DNA from: Phaeodactylum tricornutum CCAP 1055/1 | Lineage: Eukaryota; Bacillariophyta; Bacillariophyceae; Surirellales; Neidiaceae | Reading direction: 5' to 3' | NCBI RefSeq assembly: GCF_000150955.2 | Contig: NC_011669.1 | Location: forward strand, 1,928,993 to 1,992,992 | Length of the DNA stretch: 64,000 nucleotides | Shown here: positions 1 through 11,587 of the stretch, piece after piece | Numbering within the stretch: the stretch's first letter is position 1 | Layout: every line of letters begins with the position of its first letter | Made by a program: the position numbers and the translations under genes | The notes under the pieces: generated by a model | Told to the model about the DNA's origin: nothing | Databases searched by the model: none | The model's input: only the letters and a program-made list of their open reading frames with translations

Positions 1-3000
1 TGATGAGAAAAAAGCTTTTTCAGAAAAACCATAGACTCTTGCATACCGGGTCTGACACTGTATTCGCCGCCACGAACACCTCGTTCTTCCTCGCTCTGAT
101 GAATTCTCGACCGCGGCTGGGACGACATCTCCAATGATTTTTGACGAATAGAGTGTGGCAAATCAGAAGCCGACGTGACTTGATCGCCTCGTCCTGAAGA
201 AAAGCGAAGAGTCAATAATTTGATACCTTGCCGGCCAGAAAGAGTCAACAAACTCACCAAAATCCTGGAAAGCAAGAGAGTCCAGGTGAAGGGGGCTCTC
301 ATTTCCCTGTAGAGCCAACAATGGATCTGTATTGCCCTCGTCTGAAGCAGTCGCTGTTGGCTTGGATAGCAAAAAACTAAGCGGCTGCTGAGGCTTCCAT
401 TCACCGAGCAGCCAGTTTCTTGCTAGATAGGCGCTTTGCTGGTTGAGAGAAATTCTATCGTAAGAAAATGTGACGTGCACCAAAGGGGAGAGCATTTCAG
501 AGGATGCTCCAAAGCCCAGATCGATGAGTACAGCTTTTCTTTGTGACTGGTGCCCTTCGAAACTACTCTTTTTATTGTTGTCGTCCGCTGCTGGCGTAAG
601 CTGTCGAGATTCGGAGAAATGCGCGTCATACAGATTCGTCAGTGCCTTCTCTTCGGCTTCGCCACTGGCGTCCAATTTAAGTACATCATTGCTATCGGAG
701 GAACCATTTGAGTCTTCTTCAAAGAAGCTCTCACCGTGAACTCGAAAGCTAGTAGACGAAATATCCGATTCGCTGTGTTCACCCCATTGTGCTTCTTTAG
801 CAGCTGTAGTCATTTCTACAAGGTCTCGAACAGTCCTAGGGAACTCTCGCTGTGGCTTCTCCTCCTTAAAGTGTTTCACCGAAAGGTGGTTGCGAGAGGT
901 TGGAGATTGGCTGTTGACCAGCTTTGGAATAGAACGAATACGAACCTCGGATTTTTGATCGTACCATGTCCACATCTGTTTCACGTCACCGTTGCGATAG
1001 AGCGACAAACCGCCTATTCCTTGTCCAAAAGTTGCACCGCACAAACGAGGACAAGGAACTCGATCGGCGTCTATATCTCTTGTCACAACCGGAGTACCGT
1101 CCTCCTGAGTTTGCGGGCCTGAGATAATATGGGAAGACTTTGCGTTCGCCGGCAACGACTTGTTTGGAACTCCTGAAACTGAGGCATTTGTCGTATGAAA
1201 CAAAAAAGGCGTTTCCATGTCAATGCCCAAAAGACCGCTTCCTGAAGTTTGAATAGATTGAACATCGTTTTTTTGAGCTGGTAGATAGTCGCTTGGTAAC
1301 CGCACCAAGCGCTCAATCGGATCGGTCCAAGCTTTCGCCGCGTCTGTTACCATCATTTCCTGCTCACCTGGAAATACTCGTATGTGTGAGTGAGAGGGGA
1401 ATAACGAACTGCGAGGATTGCCAATTCGTAATTCTTCGGTCAACTTTGACTGCGCTGGTATAGCCTCAGGTATAGACTTTACATCCCAAAAGCACACGGT
1501 GAGGAGATACCTTTTTTGTCGTATAAAATAGGCTTTCGAGAACAACAACTTACATGCGTGGTAACATATCCATTCTCAGTCAAGCTACAAAGGATCAATG
1601 TACTGTGCGCAGGTAGTGAAGCAGCGGTGCCTCCTATAGATGAAAGAGGATTGACTATGGCCAGCTCCGAGGCGCAAACATTCCCAAGTGTATCGGCATT
1701 TTCTACCGTCGACATAATACCATAGTCCGACCCTTCCCCTGCAGTAAAACTCACGATGCGTTTCATACTTTGGGTTCCTGTATCATTCGTAAGCTTCCAG
1801 AGATCAGCCTTCCACGAACGTAATCCTTCATTATTCGTAAGGCTCACCGTGAGTATACTATCTTCTGTCGGTATTGGACAAACCCGTGCGCATGCCAGGT
1901 TTGGCAGTGTACATTGTGCCGAGAGATGATAGTCCGAAATTTTCCCCAGCTCCATTGGCGTGTCTTGTCCTGATGGTGTATCCGTAAGCCATAAATTTTC
2001 CGACGCGTTGCCTTCGACTTCAGATACATCCTGGGAGTTCCCGGTTGTCTCTGACCAGACCTTTACTGTAGCGTCGCTGCCTGATGGTGCGTCGAGTCCC
2101 CATGCTACCCATCTCGCATTCTCGCTACTAAGACTTTTCCCCATATGTGCTACGCCCACTCCGGCATGACTGAATGCTGCAAAGCTGCTCAAATCGCCCA
2201 TCGACAGGCGACTACGGTCAGTTAGGCGCATATCGAAGATCCGCAGCATCCCGGCAGCATCCAAGATGGCGCATTCGTTCTGCCCTGAGCAAGCGAGCTG
2301 AACATACGGAGCCGCAGTAACTAGATTCTTCCGAGATATCCCAAATCGTAAACTGGGTTTAAAGTGTGTCGAAGCCACTGCAGACTCTCGCAAATCCCAT
2401 ATACAAGCGCTCTTCGCTGTCGAAGCAGCTAAATATGGGGCATTGTTCGTCACGGGTTGCCAGCATATACTTGTAATCGGTGGCCGAGCAGCTCCTGTGG
2501 TACCATCGTCGATCTCAAGTCGACCCCACAAAGGGCTTAAACTGTGACCGCTCACATCCCACACAAGTACACCCGAACCTCGCGCAGCCGCTAAGTAAAA
2601 TGATTGCGATGAATCTGGTTGAAACGAAAGCGAGCGAACGCCGTTGCCGAGAGTCCGATTTGTGCTATTGAATCCGGTAGCATGTTTAAGCACGAGTAGC
2701 GGTTCATGGGGCTTTGATACGCGGAATACAGCGACTCCATGTAGCCCAGCAAGCGCGCCTAGCGACGTAGTTCCGGTCAATTCTGTTGGAGTCCGTCGTA
2801 GTAATGTAGCCGAGGCAGAGGAAACGCCACGTTTCCCGGAAGAGCTTTGACTCTCGGAGTACATTACCGGAAGAGGAGGCGAGCATGCCAGAGCTTGAGG
2901 CTGGAAGGAACTGTATCGAGCGATCGAAACAAGCCTGGACCTCGGATTTCTTTCTGTCCCGGTCGATGGATCGGGATCCAGGGAAAAGCTGTCGCTACCA

Positions 3001-3107
3001 AGGTAGCCATCCGACGAGCCGCTTCTCAGTTCCGGAGACGGCGGCAGCTGCGTGTGCGAAGCTATTCCTGTAAACTCCATCTGGAAATCATACGAGGAAG
3101 AATGCAT
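1..3107 (-). CDS. WDR59-like WD40 protein (GATOR2 subunit), 3' part missing
   Basis: Exons on the minus strand are 3107..1554, 1476..258 and 193..<1; introns are 1477..1553 (phase 0, GTAAGT..AAAG) and 194..257 (phase 1, GTGAGT..TTCAG). Joining them keeps one open frame to the window edge, so the C-terminus lies outside. The first exon holds WD40-type blades (for example VRSLSFQPD, SGVLVWDVSG, SACIWDLRES). The second has the segment CPRLCGATFGQGIGGLSLY, which matches the Cys-Gly-rich stretch after the propeller of WDR59/Sea3. In animals and yeast, WDR59/Sea3 belongs to GATOR2/SEACAT, which relays amino-acid status to TORC1 at the lysosome or vacuole. The assignment rests on that segment plus the propeller; another WD40-RWD protein (WDR24 class) is the alternative. 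Confidence 0.7.
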
Positions 3108-3381
3108 ATCTTTGAAGGTTTGTTCTACTAGTCCCAGTCATCAACAGGAGCTTCAAAAAGGGTGGTACTCGCACAGACAACTGGTGAGATGGATCCCGTT
3201 CACTCAGGAATGATTATAGGATTTCTCCCCACCAGGTGGTCAACTACATTGATTACATTATTCATCTCATCGATTATAGTAAGAGACTTAGAAATATCTA
3301 CATACGCTAAACTACGCTTATACTAATTGCAAGATTGAAGGCTCGTCACACTATTCTGAAGCCTTCTCTAGCTACCTAGGC

Positions 3382-4200
3382 TCATATATCTCCAAGGCCA
3401 TCTCCAGAATCACCCATTCCACCCACACCGCTGGCCATTTCGCCTCGCTGCTGCTTCGAAAAAGCTTCTCCAATTATTTTCTTCATGTTGTCATCGCCAT
3501 CGTCATACATGTCCTTCATCATTTGCATAATGGAGTTCTGCGGGTCGTCCTTTTTACCAGGCGGGTTCTTGCCTTTCTTACTTGTCAATTGGGACCAATA
3601 ATCGTATCCACCGTAGTCACCTTGCTTCACCTTAGCAAGCTTTACAACGATCTTCTCAGCCTTAACAATAATTTTGCTCTTTTGGGGATCAATGTCTTTC
3701 TCGAGATTGTCTTTTAGCAAACGGTACGACTTTCCTTTCAAATCTTTGATCGTTAAATCAAAACTCGTGGACTTAAAATTGCAAGACACGTTCTCCCGCG
3801 GTATGCTACCAACGCCTGGAAGAGATACATAAAGTGTCACAAAAGGGGCGTCGTATCCGCCGGCGTCAAAGGAAAAGCGATCAATCATGCCGTATTTAGC
3901 ATTGCCCGTCGATGATGAAACCGTTGGGGGGTCGGCTCTCTTGACCGGTGCCTGCTCGCTAGCCATCGGCGATTCTTGAACGGATTCGACTGAATCTGTC
4001 ACATCAGCAATCTGTTTACTCGTCTCGACACGTTTCAAAGCTTCACTTTCGCGACGTAGCTTCGTCGCGAGAGATTCCAGGTGTATTTTTACCGAGGTTC
4101 GTATGACAGTCTTGGCGACACTTTCAATCTCCTCAGCGTCCAAAAGACGATGTTGAGACGGTGCAATTTCTTCTTCTTTCACTTCCTCAACTGAAACCAT
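3382..4200 (-). CDS. CACYBP: Calcyclin-binding protein / SIAH-interacting protein (CacyBP/SIP)
   Basis: Single exon, 272 aa from the ATG at 4200; a longer reading begins only with GTG at 4269. An N-terminal helical acidic region is followed by a CS (p23-like) fold at about residues 100-200 (FVTLYVSLPGVGSIPRENVS..SYRLLKDNL). The C-terminus is an SGS domain (YDYWSQLTSKKG, SIMQMMKDMYDDGDDNMKK). That order is diagnostic for CacyBP, a co-chaperone-like adaptor that links Siah/Skp1 ubiquitin ligases to substrates in animals. The C-terminal tail is glycine-rich and Met-rich. The domain call is firm; the ubiquitin role in a diatom is inferred. Confidence 0.87.
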   Translation of the reverse strand: MVSVEEVKEEEIAPSQHRLLDAEEIESVAKTVIRTSVKIHLESLATKLRRESEALKRVETSKQIADVTDSVESVQESPMASEQAPVKRADPPTVSSSTGNAKYGMIDRFSFDAGGYDAPFVTLYVSLPGVGSIPRENVSCNFKSTSFDLTIKDLKGKSYRLLKDNLEKDIDPQKSKIIVKAEKIVVKLAKVKQGDYGGYDYWSQLTSKKGKNPPGKKDDPQNSIMQMMKDMYDDGDDNMKKIIGEAFSKQQRGEMASGVGGMGDSGDGLGDI

Positions 4201-4598
4201 GATACAAATAAGGCTTGCTGTAATAGATCTTACAGTAAAAGTCGAATGCGACGATCGTAATGATTCCACTGCTTGATTCGGTCAATGCAATTTTTCTGCG
4301 TCTTTCGCACACCTTCGCATTTCCTTCCACGTGTTTGATTCTGCGGACTCCAGTCAGAGCTAAATGTATTCAATGCCAAAACAATTTTTAGTATGTTAAA
4401 TATGAGTTATAACTGCAAATAACCATTACAAGTTTCCCGGTCGCTTCATTGACAGTCAAGCACGAACGAAATATTTTACAGAAATTAGATTTTACCGTTA
4501 ACAGGAAGACTCTACCAAGGTCCAACAGCATTTCCTCGAATCATTTCATCGACCAAAGCATCATCCAGTTAGCACTTTATTTCTATTTTCCCATTACG

Positions 4599-5072
4599 AT
4601 GCTGAGAAGTCCAATGCGCACACTCGCTGTTCTTCTCCTTCTTTCCCTCCTGGTGCTGTCGTTTTCAAATTTCGTGACCGGAAAAAGCCTTGATTTGGAA
4701 ACAACTGTACGTGACGATCGATATGCAACGGACTTCCCACATTCCCCACGAGGACTCTATAAGCTCACCATTTCTTTGCGGCTTTCTTTTACAAAGAGAG
4801 AGGAAATTTTAGCTTCTCGTCAGCGACGTAAGAAACAACTGGAAAGTATGTTGATAGATGCCAGGCAGCGTTTAGCTGACCACAGGTCTGGTTCCAAGCT
4901 CCTCTCGTCAGACGAGCTTAAAAGTCTCGACAAGAAGGTTGACATATATCAACGAAAGCTTGATACCATGCAAGACGATCTCGACGATAGAGAAGTAGAG
5001 CGCATTCTGAAAAGAGAACAGATCCATAATGAGCGATTGCATGAACGCCGGCAACGGCGCTCCGAATTGTAG
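4599..5072 (+). CDS. Small secretory-pathway coiled-coil protein, unknown
   Basis: 157 aa from the ATG at 4599. The start was chosen because it places a clear signal peptide at the N-terminus (MRTLAVLLLLSLLVLSFSN, likely cleavage near FVTGKS). The frame is open upstream to 4449, but that extension would bury the signal. The mature part is very charged: from about residue 65 to the end it is Lys/Arg/Glu-rich and predicted coiled coil (KREEILASRQRRKKQLESM, DKKVDIYQRKLDTMQDDLDD). No family is recognised and there is no retention motif. It shares the upstream region with the divergent CacyBP gene. Confidence 0.6.
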   Translation: MLRSPMRTLAVLLLLSLLVLSFSNFVTGKSLDLETTVRDDRYATDFPHSPRGLYKLTISLRLSFTKREEILASRQRRKKQLESMLIDARQRLADHRSGSKLLSSDELKSLDKKVDIYQRKLDTMQDDLDDREVERILKREQIHNERLHERRQRRSEL

Positions 5073-5316
5073 TTCACGAGAGCCATAATTACTACTCTTG
5101 AATGGACCGGACTGAAAACCTGGTCAAAAATTGAAGTGGAACTAACAGTAAGGCAACAATCCAAATAGTTTGTGTAATGTAAACGAACTCAAGCTTGTAT
5201 TGTTTTCTAATACGAGGAGTACCACACCAAAAGTGTAAATCCTAAAGGGTTGGCATTCTTCTCCATACAGCATTACCCTTTATTGTTCATATCCACAAAT
5301 TAACATAGTTTTGGAT

Positions 5317-6694
5317 CTAGTTGTCTCGTTTAAAAGACATCGTACGAGGCAAACGGATCAGCCGCTCCTTATCCGATTCCATCAAACTCTGAAGCGTATC
5401 AAAAGCCGTAAAGCTGATCGAAAAAGCGATAGGCCCCTTCATCCAATTCATACTAACTCCTTTAAAAAAACCTCTCAATCCTTGTTCTGCGTACAGCGAC
5501 CGGATCGTTCCAACTAAGGACGGCAATGTTTCTGTCGCATTTTTTCCGTCAGCACCAACACTGCCTAGAGCGGTATCATGACCAACTAGCCCAATCGTTT
5601 GCATCCGTCTTCTCGTCACCTCAATTGGATATGTGATTGACTGAGCAATCAATCCTGAAAAAGCTCCACATTGCATACGTTCGATCGTTGTCAAATCGCG
5701 TTGCGTCATGTGTTGAACCTATATGAAATTCATAAGAAGTCGACGTCAGAAAATGCCAAGAGAGAAAAAGTCATAGATAAATGTTTTTGCTGAGTTTGAG
5801 ATTCAATGTACAAAGTCTTACCTCGCGCTTCGCCTGTTCGTTCAAAGCAAAGGCAATGCCCGAGTACGGTAAAATACCGATTAGAGTCGGCACGACACCG
5901 CGAAATAGCCCCAGTGGGCCACGTTGCGTGTAATTATCAGTCAGAACACTGACAAAACCTCGGTTGGCTGCATGTCGATGTCTCCGAAGTACTGCAAGCT
6001 GAGCACGCGTCAAGTCCAAGGGATACGTCAACATAACGGAAACCGTCCCAGCGACCATTCCTGATATTAAGCTTTCGAGTGGCGTCAAGCCGAATCTTCG
6101 TCGGGAGGATGGAGCGCTAGAAGATGCGCTAGATCCAGTCACATTCGCATGATTTGAACCCGGGAAACCCCTTATGTATCGGTGGTGCTCATGTTGGTGT
6201 AGAAAATGAATCTTACACCGATCAAATACCATGAACTGAATGCCACTATAGGGAAAGACACGAATCATTGTGGCAGCATTGCCCTTCCACAAGGCCGCAA
6301 AACCTTCATCCCGGATGATATTTTTCATGACTTTTGGAACGTTCCGTAGGTGAAACTTAGCACAGCTGACTTGATACAATATTTTAACGCGATCAATGGG
6401 TGCTACGACGCTTTTCGCCAGCATACCCGCGAATCCACCGGCCACAATGTTCCGCACTTCTTTCGGCAATTTCATGATGTTTTCTTTAAAGTTATCGGCT
6501 TCGTCACCTGTTTCCGAAAGCTGCAGCACCAATGATCCGCCTGAAAGTGTATCTTCGTCGTCGTCCTCCAGGTTTTCATCGCATCCTTGAACAACGGTGC
6601 AGTCCTCGAGGTCTTCCAATTCTTGGGGCATATACTGACTCGACCCTCGACGCTGTATTGCGTGAGTAACTCCTGTCGTTGAAGAGTTTCCCAT
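5317..6694 (-). CDS. Mitochondrial carrier family protein, CoA-carrier-like
   Basis: Exons 6694..5822 and 5718..5317, intron 5719..5821 (phase 0, GTAAGA..ATATAG), 424 aa. All three carrier repeats are present, each with the P-x-[DE]-x-x-[KR] signature: APIDRVKIL, YPLDLTRAQ and YPIEVTRRR. The segment LWKGNAATMIRVFPYSGIQF resembles the SLC25A42/SLC25A16 group, which moves coenzyme A or adenine nucleotides across the inner mitochondrial membrane. The first about 75 residues are acidic and precede the carrier core. A poorly conserved Ser-rich loop near residues 180-205 separates repeats 1 and 2. Family membership is certain; substrate is inferred from similarity. Confidence 0.88.
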
Positions 6695-7197
6695 GTTTGT
6701 CTAAATTGTAAACCAACAACCACTGTGTGATGTTGTAAAGCGTTATTTGAACATCAAGAGCGATGTTCAAAGTTCTGGTTTTTTTTGCATCCTTCGACAA
6801 ATCAAAACGGCACCTACACGACAGAACAAACTGTACAAGAGGGCGAAAGCGGAGGATTGCTAGAGCAAACGAGATCTGACGCGTTAGTCGTGACCCAGAA
6901 CGAATCCAAGATCTTTCTTCAGCTGTTTTTGCTTTCATTTCTAGTTGTTTGTACTCCGACATTTCCATGGTTTGCCGCTTGTCTTCCTGCAATTCCCTTC
7001 CGCGTGGAAACGACTCCTTTCAACATAGTTGAAATCTACGATGATGGATAGGGAAAACGTGATTTTGATTCTTCACAAGCCGCTGACCTAGCAATCGCGA
7101 CAACAAAAAAGATTAGCATTGTGTCGAAAGAGTTCAGTCGAGACAATTTCATCTGTCAACTTCCGCTGATTGCTCTTGTACAAGTCCCATCTTTGTC
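6695..7197. promoter_or_regulatory. Divergent promoter region, carrier / YbaB-like
   Basis: About 500 nt between two start codons pointing away from each other. It has no credible gene, no long repeat and no copy of TCACAGTCA. It should hold both transcription starts. Confidence 0.5.
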
Positions 7198-7713
7198 ATG
7201 AAGCTAGCCTTACTTTTTACGGCCGCTCTCTATGCGACGTCGGCTACCGCCTTCTCAGTCGCCCCATCTATCCAACCACGCAGCAGTGCCGCATGTACCA
7301 CCTCTACGGCACGTTCCATGTTTGGCGGTGCCGGCGAAGGAATGCCGAACGAAGACGATCCGGAGCAGCTTAAGCAGATGGAACAGGCTGCCAAATCAAT
7401 GGGAATGAATCTGGAAGAGTATAAACTCGGAATTAGCGCCCGTGCACGTTTAACCAAAGAGTTGGATGCTGCCCGTATCACCAGCGGGAACAAGGCCAAT
7501 GTGTCCATTGAAAGGGATGGAAATAATCCTCCCAAGCTGCTGGAAATCTCTATCACTGAGGACGGAAAAAAGCTGGGAAAGGAAGCTTTATCGAAAGAGC
7601 TGTGCACTGCTCTCAAGACTGCTGCAGATGATTCTAGAAAAGTGCGGGCGGAAGCACAAAAAAGCATGATGGGTTTTATCAGTGAAGAAATGAAGAAAAT
7701 TGGTAAAGCCTAA
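7198..7713 (+). CDS. Plastid YbaB/EbfC-like nucleoid protein (probable)
   Basis: 171 aa, single exon. Residues 1-19 form a signal peptide (LALLFTAALYATSATAFS) with Phe right after the predicted cleavage site, followed by a Ser/Arg/Pro-rich transit region. Together these are the bipartite presequence of diatom plastid proteins. The mature part, from about residue 60, has the layout of bacterial YbaB/EbfC. A long first helix (LTKELDAARITSGNK) leads into a strand pair (ANVSIERDGNNPPKLLEISI), and a C-terminal helix ends in RAEAQKSMMGFISEEMKKIG. YbaB proteins bind DNA and coat nucleoids. The presequence is strong; the YbaB call is from architecture and moderate similarity. Confidence 0.6.
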   Translation: MKLALLFTAALYATSATAFSVAPSIQPRSSAACTTSTARSMFGGAGEGMPNEDDPEQLKQMEQAAKSMGMNLEEYKLGISARARLTKELDAARITSGNKANVSIERDGNNPPKLLEISITEDGKKLGKEALSKELCTALKTAADDSRKVRAEAQKSMMGFISEEMKKIGKA

Positions 7714-7791
7714 GAGTCTACTCTGACGCCGTGCAGCAAACATTGTCAATGCTAGGTCTCTTTTTTACAACAAGAAAGGTGTACTTGGAAA

Positions 7792-9083
7792 TTAATTGCT
7801 GAACAAGTAACTGATCGCAATGTAACCGAGAATCATCAGGTAGAACCCCATATTAGAAGATTTTCCGCTACCATCCGACTTTAGCTGCTGCACTGCCTGT
7901 GCAACGTTCTTGTCCGAGTTCTGTAGCCTCTCTTGCAATTCCTTGAGCTTTCCAGTAGGTGTTGCTCTGGGTGCGCTGACGCCGACCAATGGGGAGGCAT
8001 CGGTACCGGCCAATCGGGGTGCATTGCCACTACCATGTGCCTGAATAGTTTGTACCCCAATCTGGACATCACGCAGTACCATGAGTACATCCTTGTTTTG
8101 CTCTTGTAATGCGAGAAGCAGTTGTCGTGTTTGTCCATCTAGATCGACGTAGAGGTAGGCACCAAGCGACCGACAACCGTTCATAAAGGCCGGGAATAGA
8201 GAGTGGAGCAACCAGATTACCTCCGCCTCCGTCAATCTGGGAAACAACCAGTCTGGAATAGGATTGGTCTGAGAGGTCATGATCGCCACTTCCACCACCA
8301 ACATTGCGAGTAGGCCGGTAAAAATCCAATTGCGAGCTTCACCACTCTTTTTGCCCAACGTCAACATAAACGCCATCATACCGTACGACACGTAATATAT
8401 AGCAGCCTCTAGCAGAAACTGCGTTTCGTCATAGCGCTTGTTGTTCTTGATTCCGTCCCTTCCGAATTTGTTGTAAACTTCACGGAACTCCATGTCCATG
8501 AGCACGTCGTACGCTTGTTTTAGGGCGTCAAACTGATGAGAGGCGTCTGGACTTTTGTTCTTGTCTGGATGAAGTAGTAGACTGAGCTTTTTGTATGCCC
8601 GCTTGATTTCTAGCGGACTAGAGGCTCGGGTTACACCTAATTGTGTGTAGTAGTTGTGCCCTCTTTGTTGCAGTTCGAGACCTATCGAATGATGAAAGTG
8701 GAGGGGTGAGCATTCGCCCTGACTTGCGTACAGACGAAAATATACGACACGTGGAAGCAAGTACCACTGCCAAAACATCTCCAGAAAAGTTGACCATGGG
8801 GATGGATCGGAACACGGCTTGGAGATCATCAAAAAGGCTTCCATCTAATTCTGACTGCGGAAACTTAAGGCCAAGAATACTTGTGAGGATAGCGGAACGT
8901 ACCAGTTTTGATTGCTGCAAGACCAGCGAGAAAAGCAATCGCATACATGATGCTCTTTCGTCGTTCGAACCGACCAGGGCGCAAAATCCATGCGGTGATC
9001 GGGTGGACGATAAAGACGTAAAAGAAGAATCCGCTTAGCCCCGACAAGTCATCACCACCGGTATCTTGCTGTTGATCGCTCAT
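7792..9083 (-). CDS. Multi-pass membrane J-domain (DnaJ-like) protein
   Basis: The J domain includes YYTQLGV, IKRAYKKLSLLLHPDKNKSP (HPD motif present) and AYDVLMDMEFREVYNKFG. Two hydrophobic segments come before it (FFFYVFIVHPITAWI; IMYAIAFLAGLAAI) and several after (MMAFMLTLG, WIFTGLLAMLVVEVAIM, plus a C-terminal anchor GFYLMILGYIAISYLFS). My preferred model is exons 9083..8903, 8850..8746 and 8681..7792. Its introns are 8851..8902 and 8682..8745, both phase 1, giving 391 aa. Without the second intron, a continuous frame from 8844 also enters the J domain, but its join to exon 1 needs a weak acceptor. The HPD points to Hsp70 stimulation at a membrane; which membrane is unknown. Confidence 0.75.
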
Positions 9084-9563
9084 GCTTGTAACTTTGGTGA
9101 GGTGGAAGACGACGGAAAAAAGTGGACAACTGCTAGCTAGGTTGGTCTCTTGTTTCGTCGCGCATAAACGTCTCTCATTCGCTCGATCGTGGGGGGCGGC
9201 GGATTGTGCCTTGTCAAGGTGTTATGGTGTCTGTAATGCGCGACGATGTTTTGGGATCGCGGTTCCATTCACGGAAAACGTACGTTGAGCAGACGTGTCG
9301 ACTCACTGGACCGACAAACACCACGTAATTTTGGCGTGCCTGCTTCTGGGTTCAGATTTTTCCTTACGGAACAGAATCAGATTGCATGATGGCTCGATGG
9401 ATCCATCACACGACAATTTACTTTTTACGTAATTCACACTGGAGCCAAAGGGCCGATCTGAATAGTTACCCAACATATCATCTTGTCATTTCTGCTGCTT
9501 GACAAGCCTAGAAATTTTTCTGCTCGCTTTGCTCCGATACTTCCGTTCATCTTTGGATACTCC
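9084..9563. promoter_or_regulatory. Divergent promoter region, J-protein / lysyl-tRNA synthetase
   Basis: About 480 nt between two head-to-head start codons. No repeat, RNA gene or recurrent 9-mer was found. Confidence 0.45.
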
Positions 9564-11587
9564 ATGGAAATACGTGTTGACTGCAAAGTGTCGATCGGCA
9601 TGGCGATGATGTGCGCGTGCAGCTTCCTTCACCGTTCGGTCCGAGCATTTTCGACGCAGCGATCATTTACACGGAAGTTGATACCCTCATTTCAGCAACA
9701 TCAATTTACATCGGCGGACACATTCCTGCACAGATCAGCGCATGGGCGATTGGTGAACCTCTTCAGTACCACAACCTCTGTGGATCCTGATGAGTTAAAC
9801 GAGGCAATCAAAGCTAAAGGCGACGAAATTCGGCAGCTTAAGGCAGAAGGAATGGATAAGAAAGCTCTTGCACCATATATCAAGGGCCTTTTGGCTCTGA
9901 AGGCTCAACTTCCCAAAGAAGAAACTCTAGCAGTCGCCAAATCGCAGAAGAATCAGGAACCCAAGAAGATAAATGGAACCAAGAAAACCCAGAATGTGTC
10001 TAAAAGAGCCGAAGAGCTGTCCGAGTCGGAGTTACGCTTGAATCGTTTAGCAAAAGTGGATACCATGCGCGAGGTTGGGGTGGATCCGTTCGAGTACACG
10101 TTTGCGACAACGCATACTTCCGCGGATCTCAACAAACTGTACGAACACAAGTTGGAGAACGGCGAAGAAGATGAAAGTGCCAACGTTTCAGTCGCTGGTC
10201 GTATCATGACAAGGCGTGTGTTTGGAAAACTGGCATTTTTCACAATGCAAGACGAAATGGGGATGATTCAGCTTCAGTTTGATAAGGGTCGTCTTGGAGA
10301 TACGTTCAAGGTAAGAAGAAGTACGAAAAAGTGTTGTGAATTGCTCCAGTTCCTCATGGCTATTGCGGATCATAGAATCTTAAAGATTGGACAGATGGCA
10401 GTGACATAATTGGCGTGAGGGGAACTATTCGTCGTACAGACAAGGGCGAACTTACAGTTTTTGCAACCGAGTGGAAAATGTTGACCAAGTCCATTCTACC
10501 TTTGCCCGATAAATATCATGGCTTACAGGATGTGACAAAAAGATACCGCTCTCGTCATCTGGATATGATCTCAAACCCCGGCGTTCGGGAGACCTTCCGC
10601 AAGAGAGCTTTGATCACGTCCAAGCTGCGACGGATGTTGGATGACAAAGGATTTCTTGAAATTGAAACACCAACCTTGCATACTCAGAGTGGAGGCGCAG
10701 AAGCAAAGCCTTTTGAGACTTATCACAACTCGATGGATATGCAATTGACTTTGAGAATAGCGACAGAGCTCCACTTGAAGCGCTTGATTGTTGGAGGCTT
10801 CGACCGCGTCTATGAGGTCGGTCGTATTTTCCGCAACGAAGGTATATCGACACGACACAATCCTGAATTCACTTCTGTAGAATTGTATCAAGCATACGCC
10901 GATTACGATGACATGATGAACTTAACTGAAGAATTAGTATGCACGATTGCGGAAGAGGTCTGCGGGAGTCTATCGATTCCTTATGGCGAGCACATGGTTA
11001 GCCTAGAGCGTCCTTGGCGTCGGGTCACTATGCATGATATTGTCAAAGAAGAAATGCCTGATTTCGACTTTTCTGCACTAGATTCCCAACTCCCTGAGTC
11101 TCTGAATACGGCCAAAGCAGCGGCTATAGCTGCTGGTGTTCCCAATGTCCAGGGACTCAATACCATTGGCTATGTCCTCAACGCTTGCTTCGAGGAGCTT
11201 TGTGAGCCAAAACTAATCCAGCCAACTTTTGTAATAGACTACCCTGTGGATGTTAGCCCCTTGGCCAAACGCCATCGCAACAAACCGGGGCTGACTGAAC
11301 GTTTTGAGCTTTTCGCTGTTGGTCGAGAACATGCAAATGCGTTTAGTGAACTGACAGACCCGATAGACCAACGTGAGCGATTTGAAGCACAGGCTGCCAA
11401 AAAGGCAGCTGGGGATGAAGAAGCATGCGATGTAGACGAGGACTTTCTTCAAGCTCTTGAACAAGGAATGCCACCTACAGGAGGACTGGGTATTGGAATA
11501 GATCGGCTTGTAATGCTGTTGACAAACTCACCATCTATTCGAGACGTTATTGCGTTCCCCTTACTCAGACCCGACTCGTCCACTTAA
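9564..11587 (+). CDS. KARS: Lysyl-tRNA synthetase, class II, probably organelle-targeted
   Basis: Exons 9564..10310 and 10376..11587, intron 10311..10375 (phase 0, GTAAGA..CATAG), 652 aa. The acceptor after CATAG was chosen because it yields [16 protein letters not shown], the expected OB-fold block; the next AG gives a stop. A presequence (an alternative ATG is at 9600: [19 protein letters not shown]) is followed by a WHEP-like helical pair ([18 protein letters not shown]). Next come the OB anticodon domain ([20 protein letters not shown]) and the catalytic core, with motif 2 ([20 protein letters not shown]) and motif 3 ([14 protein letters not shown]). It charges tRNA-Lys. The basic, Ser-rich N-terminus suggests mitochondrial or dual import, but internal initiation could also give a cytosolic form. 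Confidence 0.93.

Noticed and set aside
163-1548. Separate 461-residue gene downstream of the WD40 gene
   Set aside because: It is the second exon of the WDR59-like gene; a phase-0 intron at 1477..1553 joins them, and it continues through another intron to the window edge.
7230-7667. 145-residue minus-strand frame opposite the YbaB-like gene
   Set aside because: Antisense shadow; the plus strand has the signal peptide and conserved domain.
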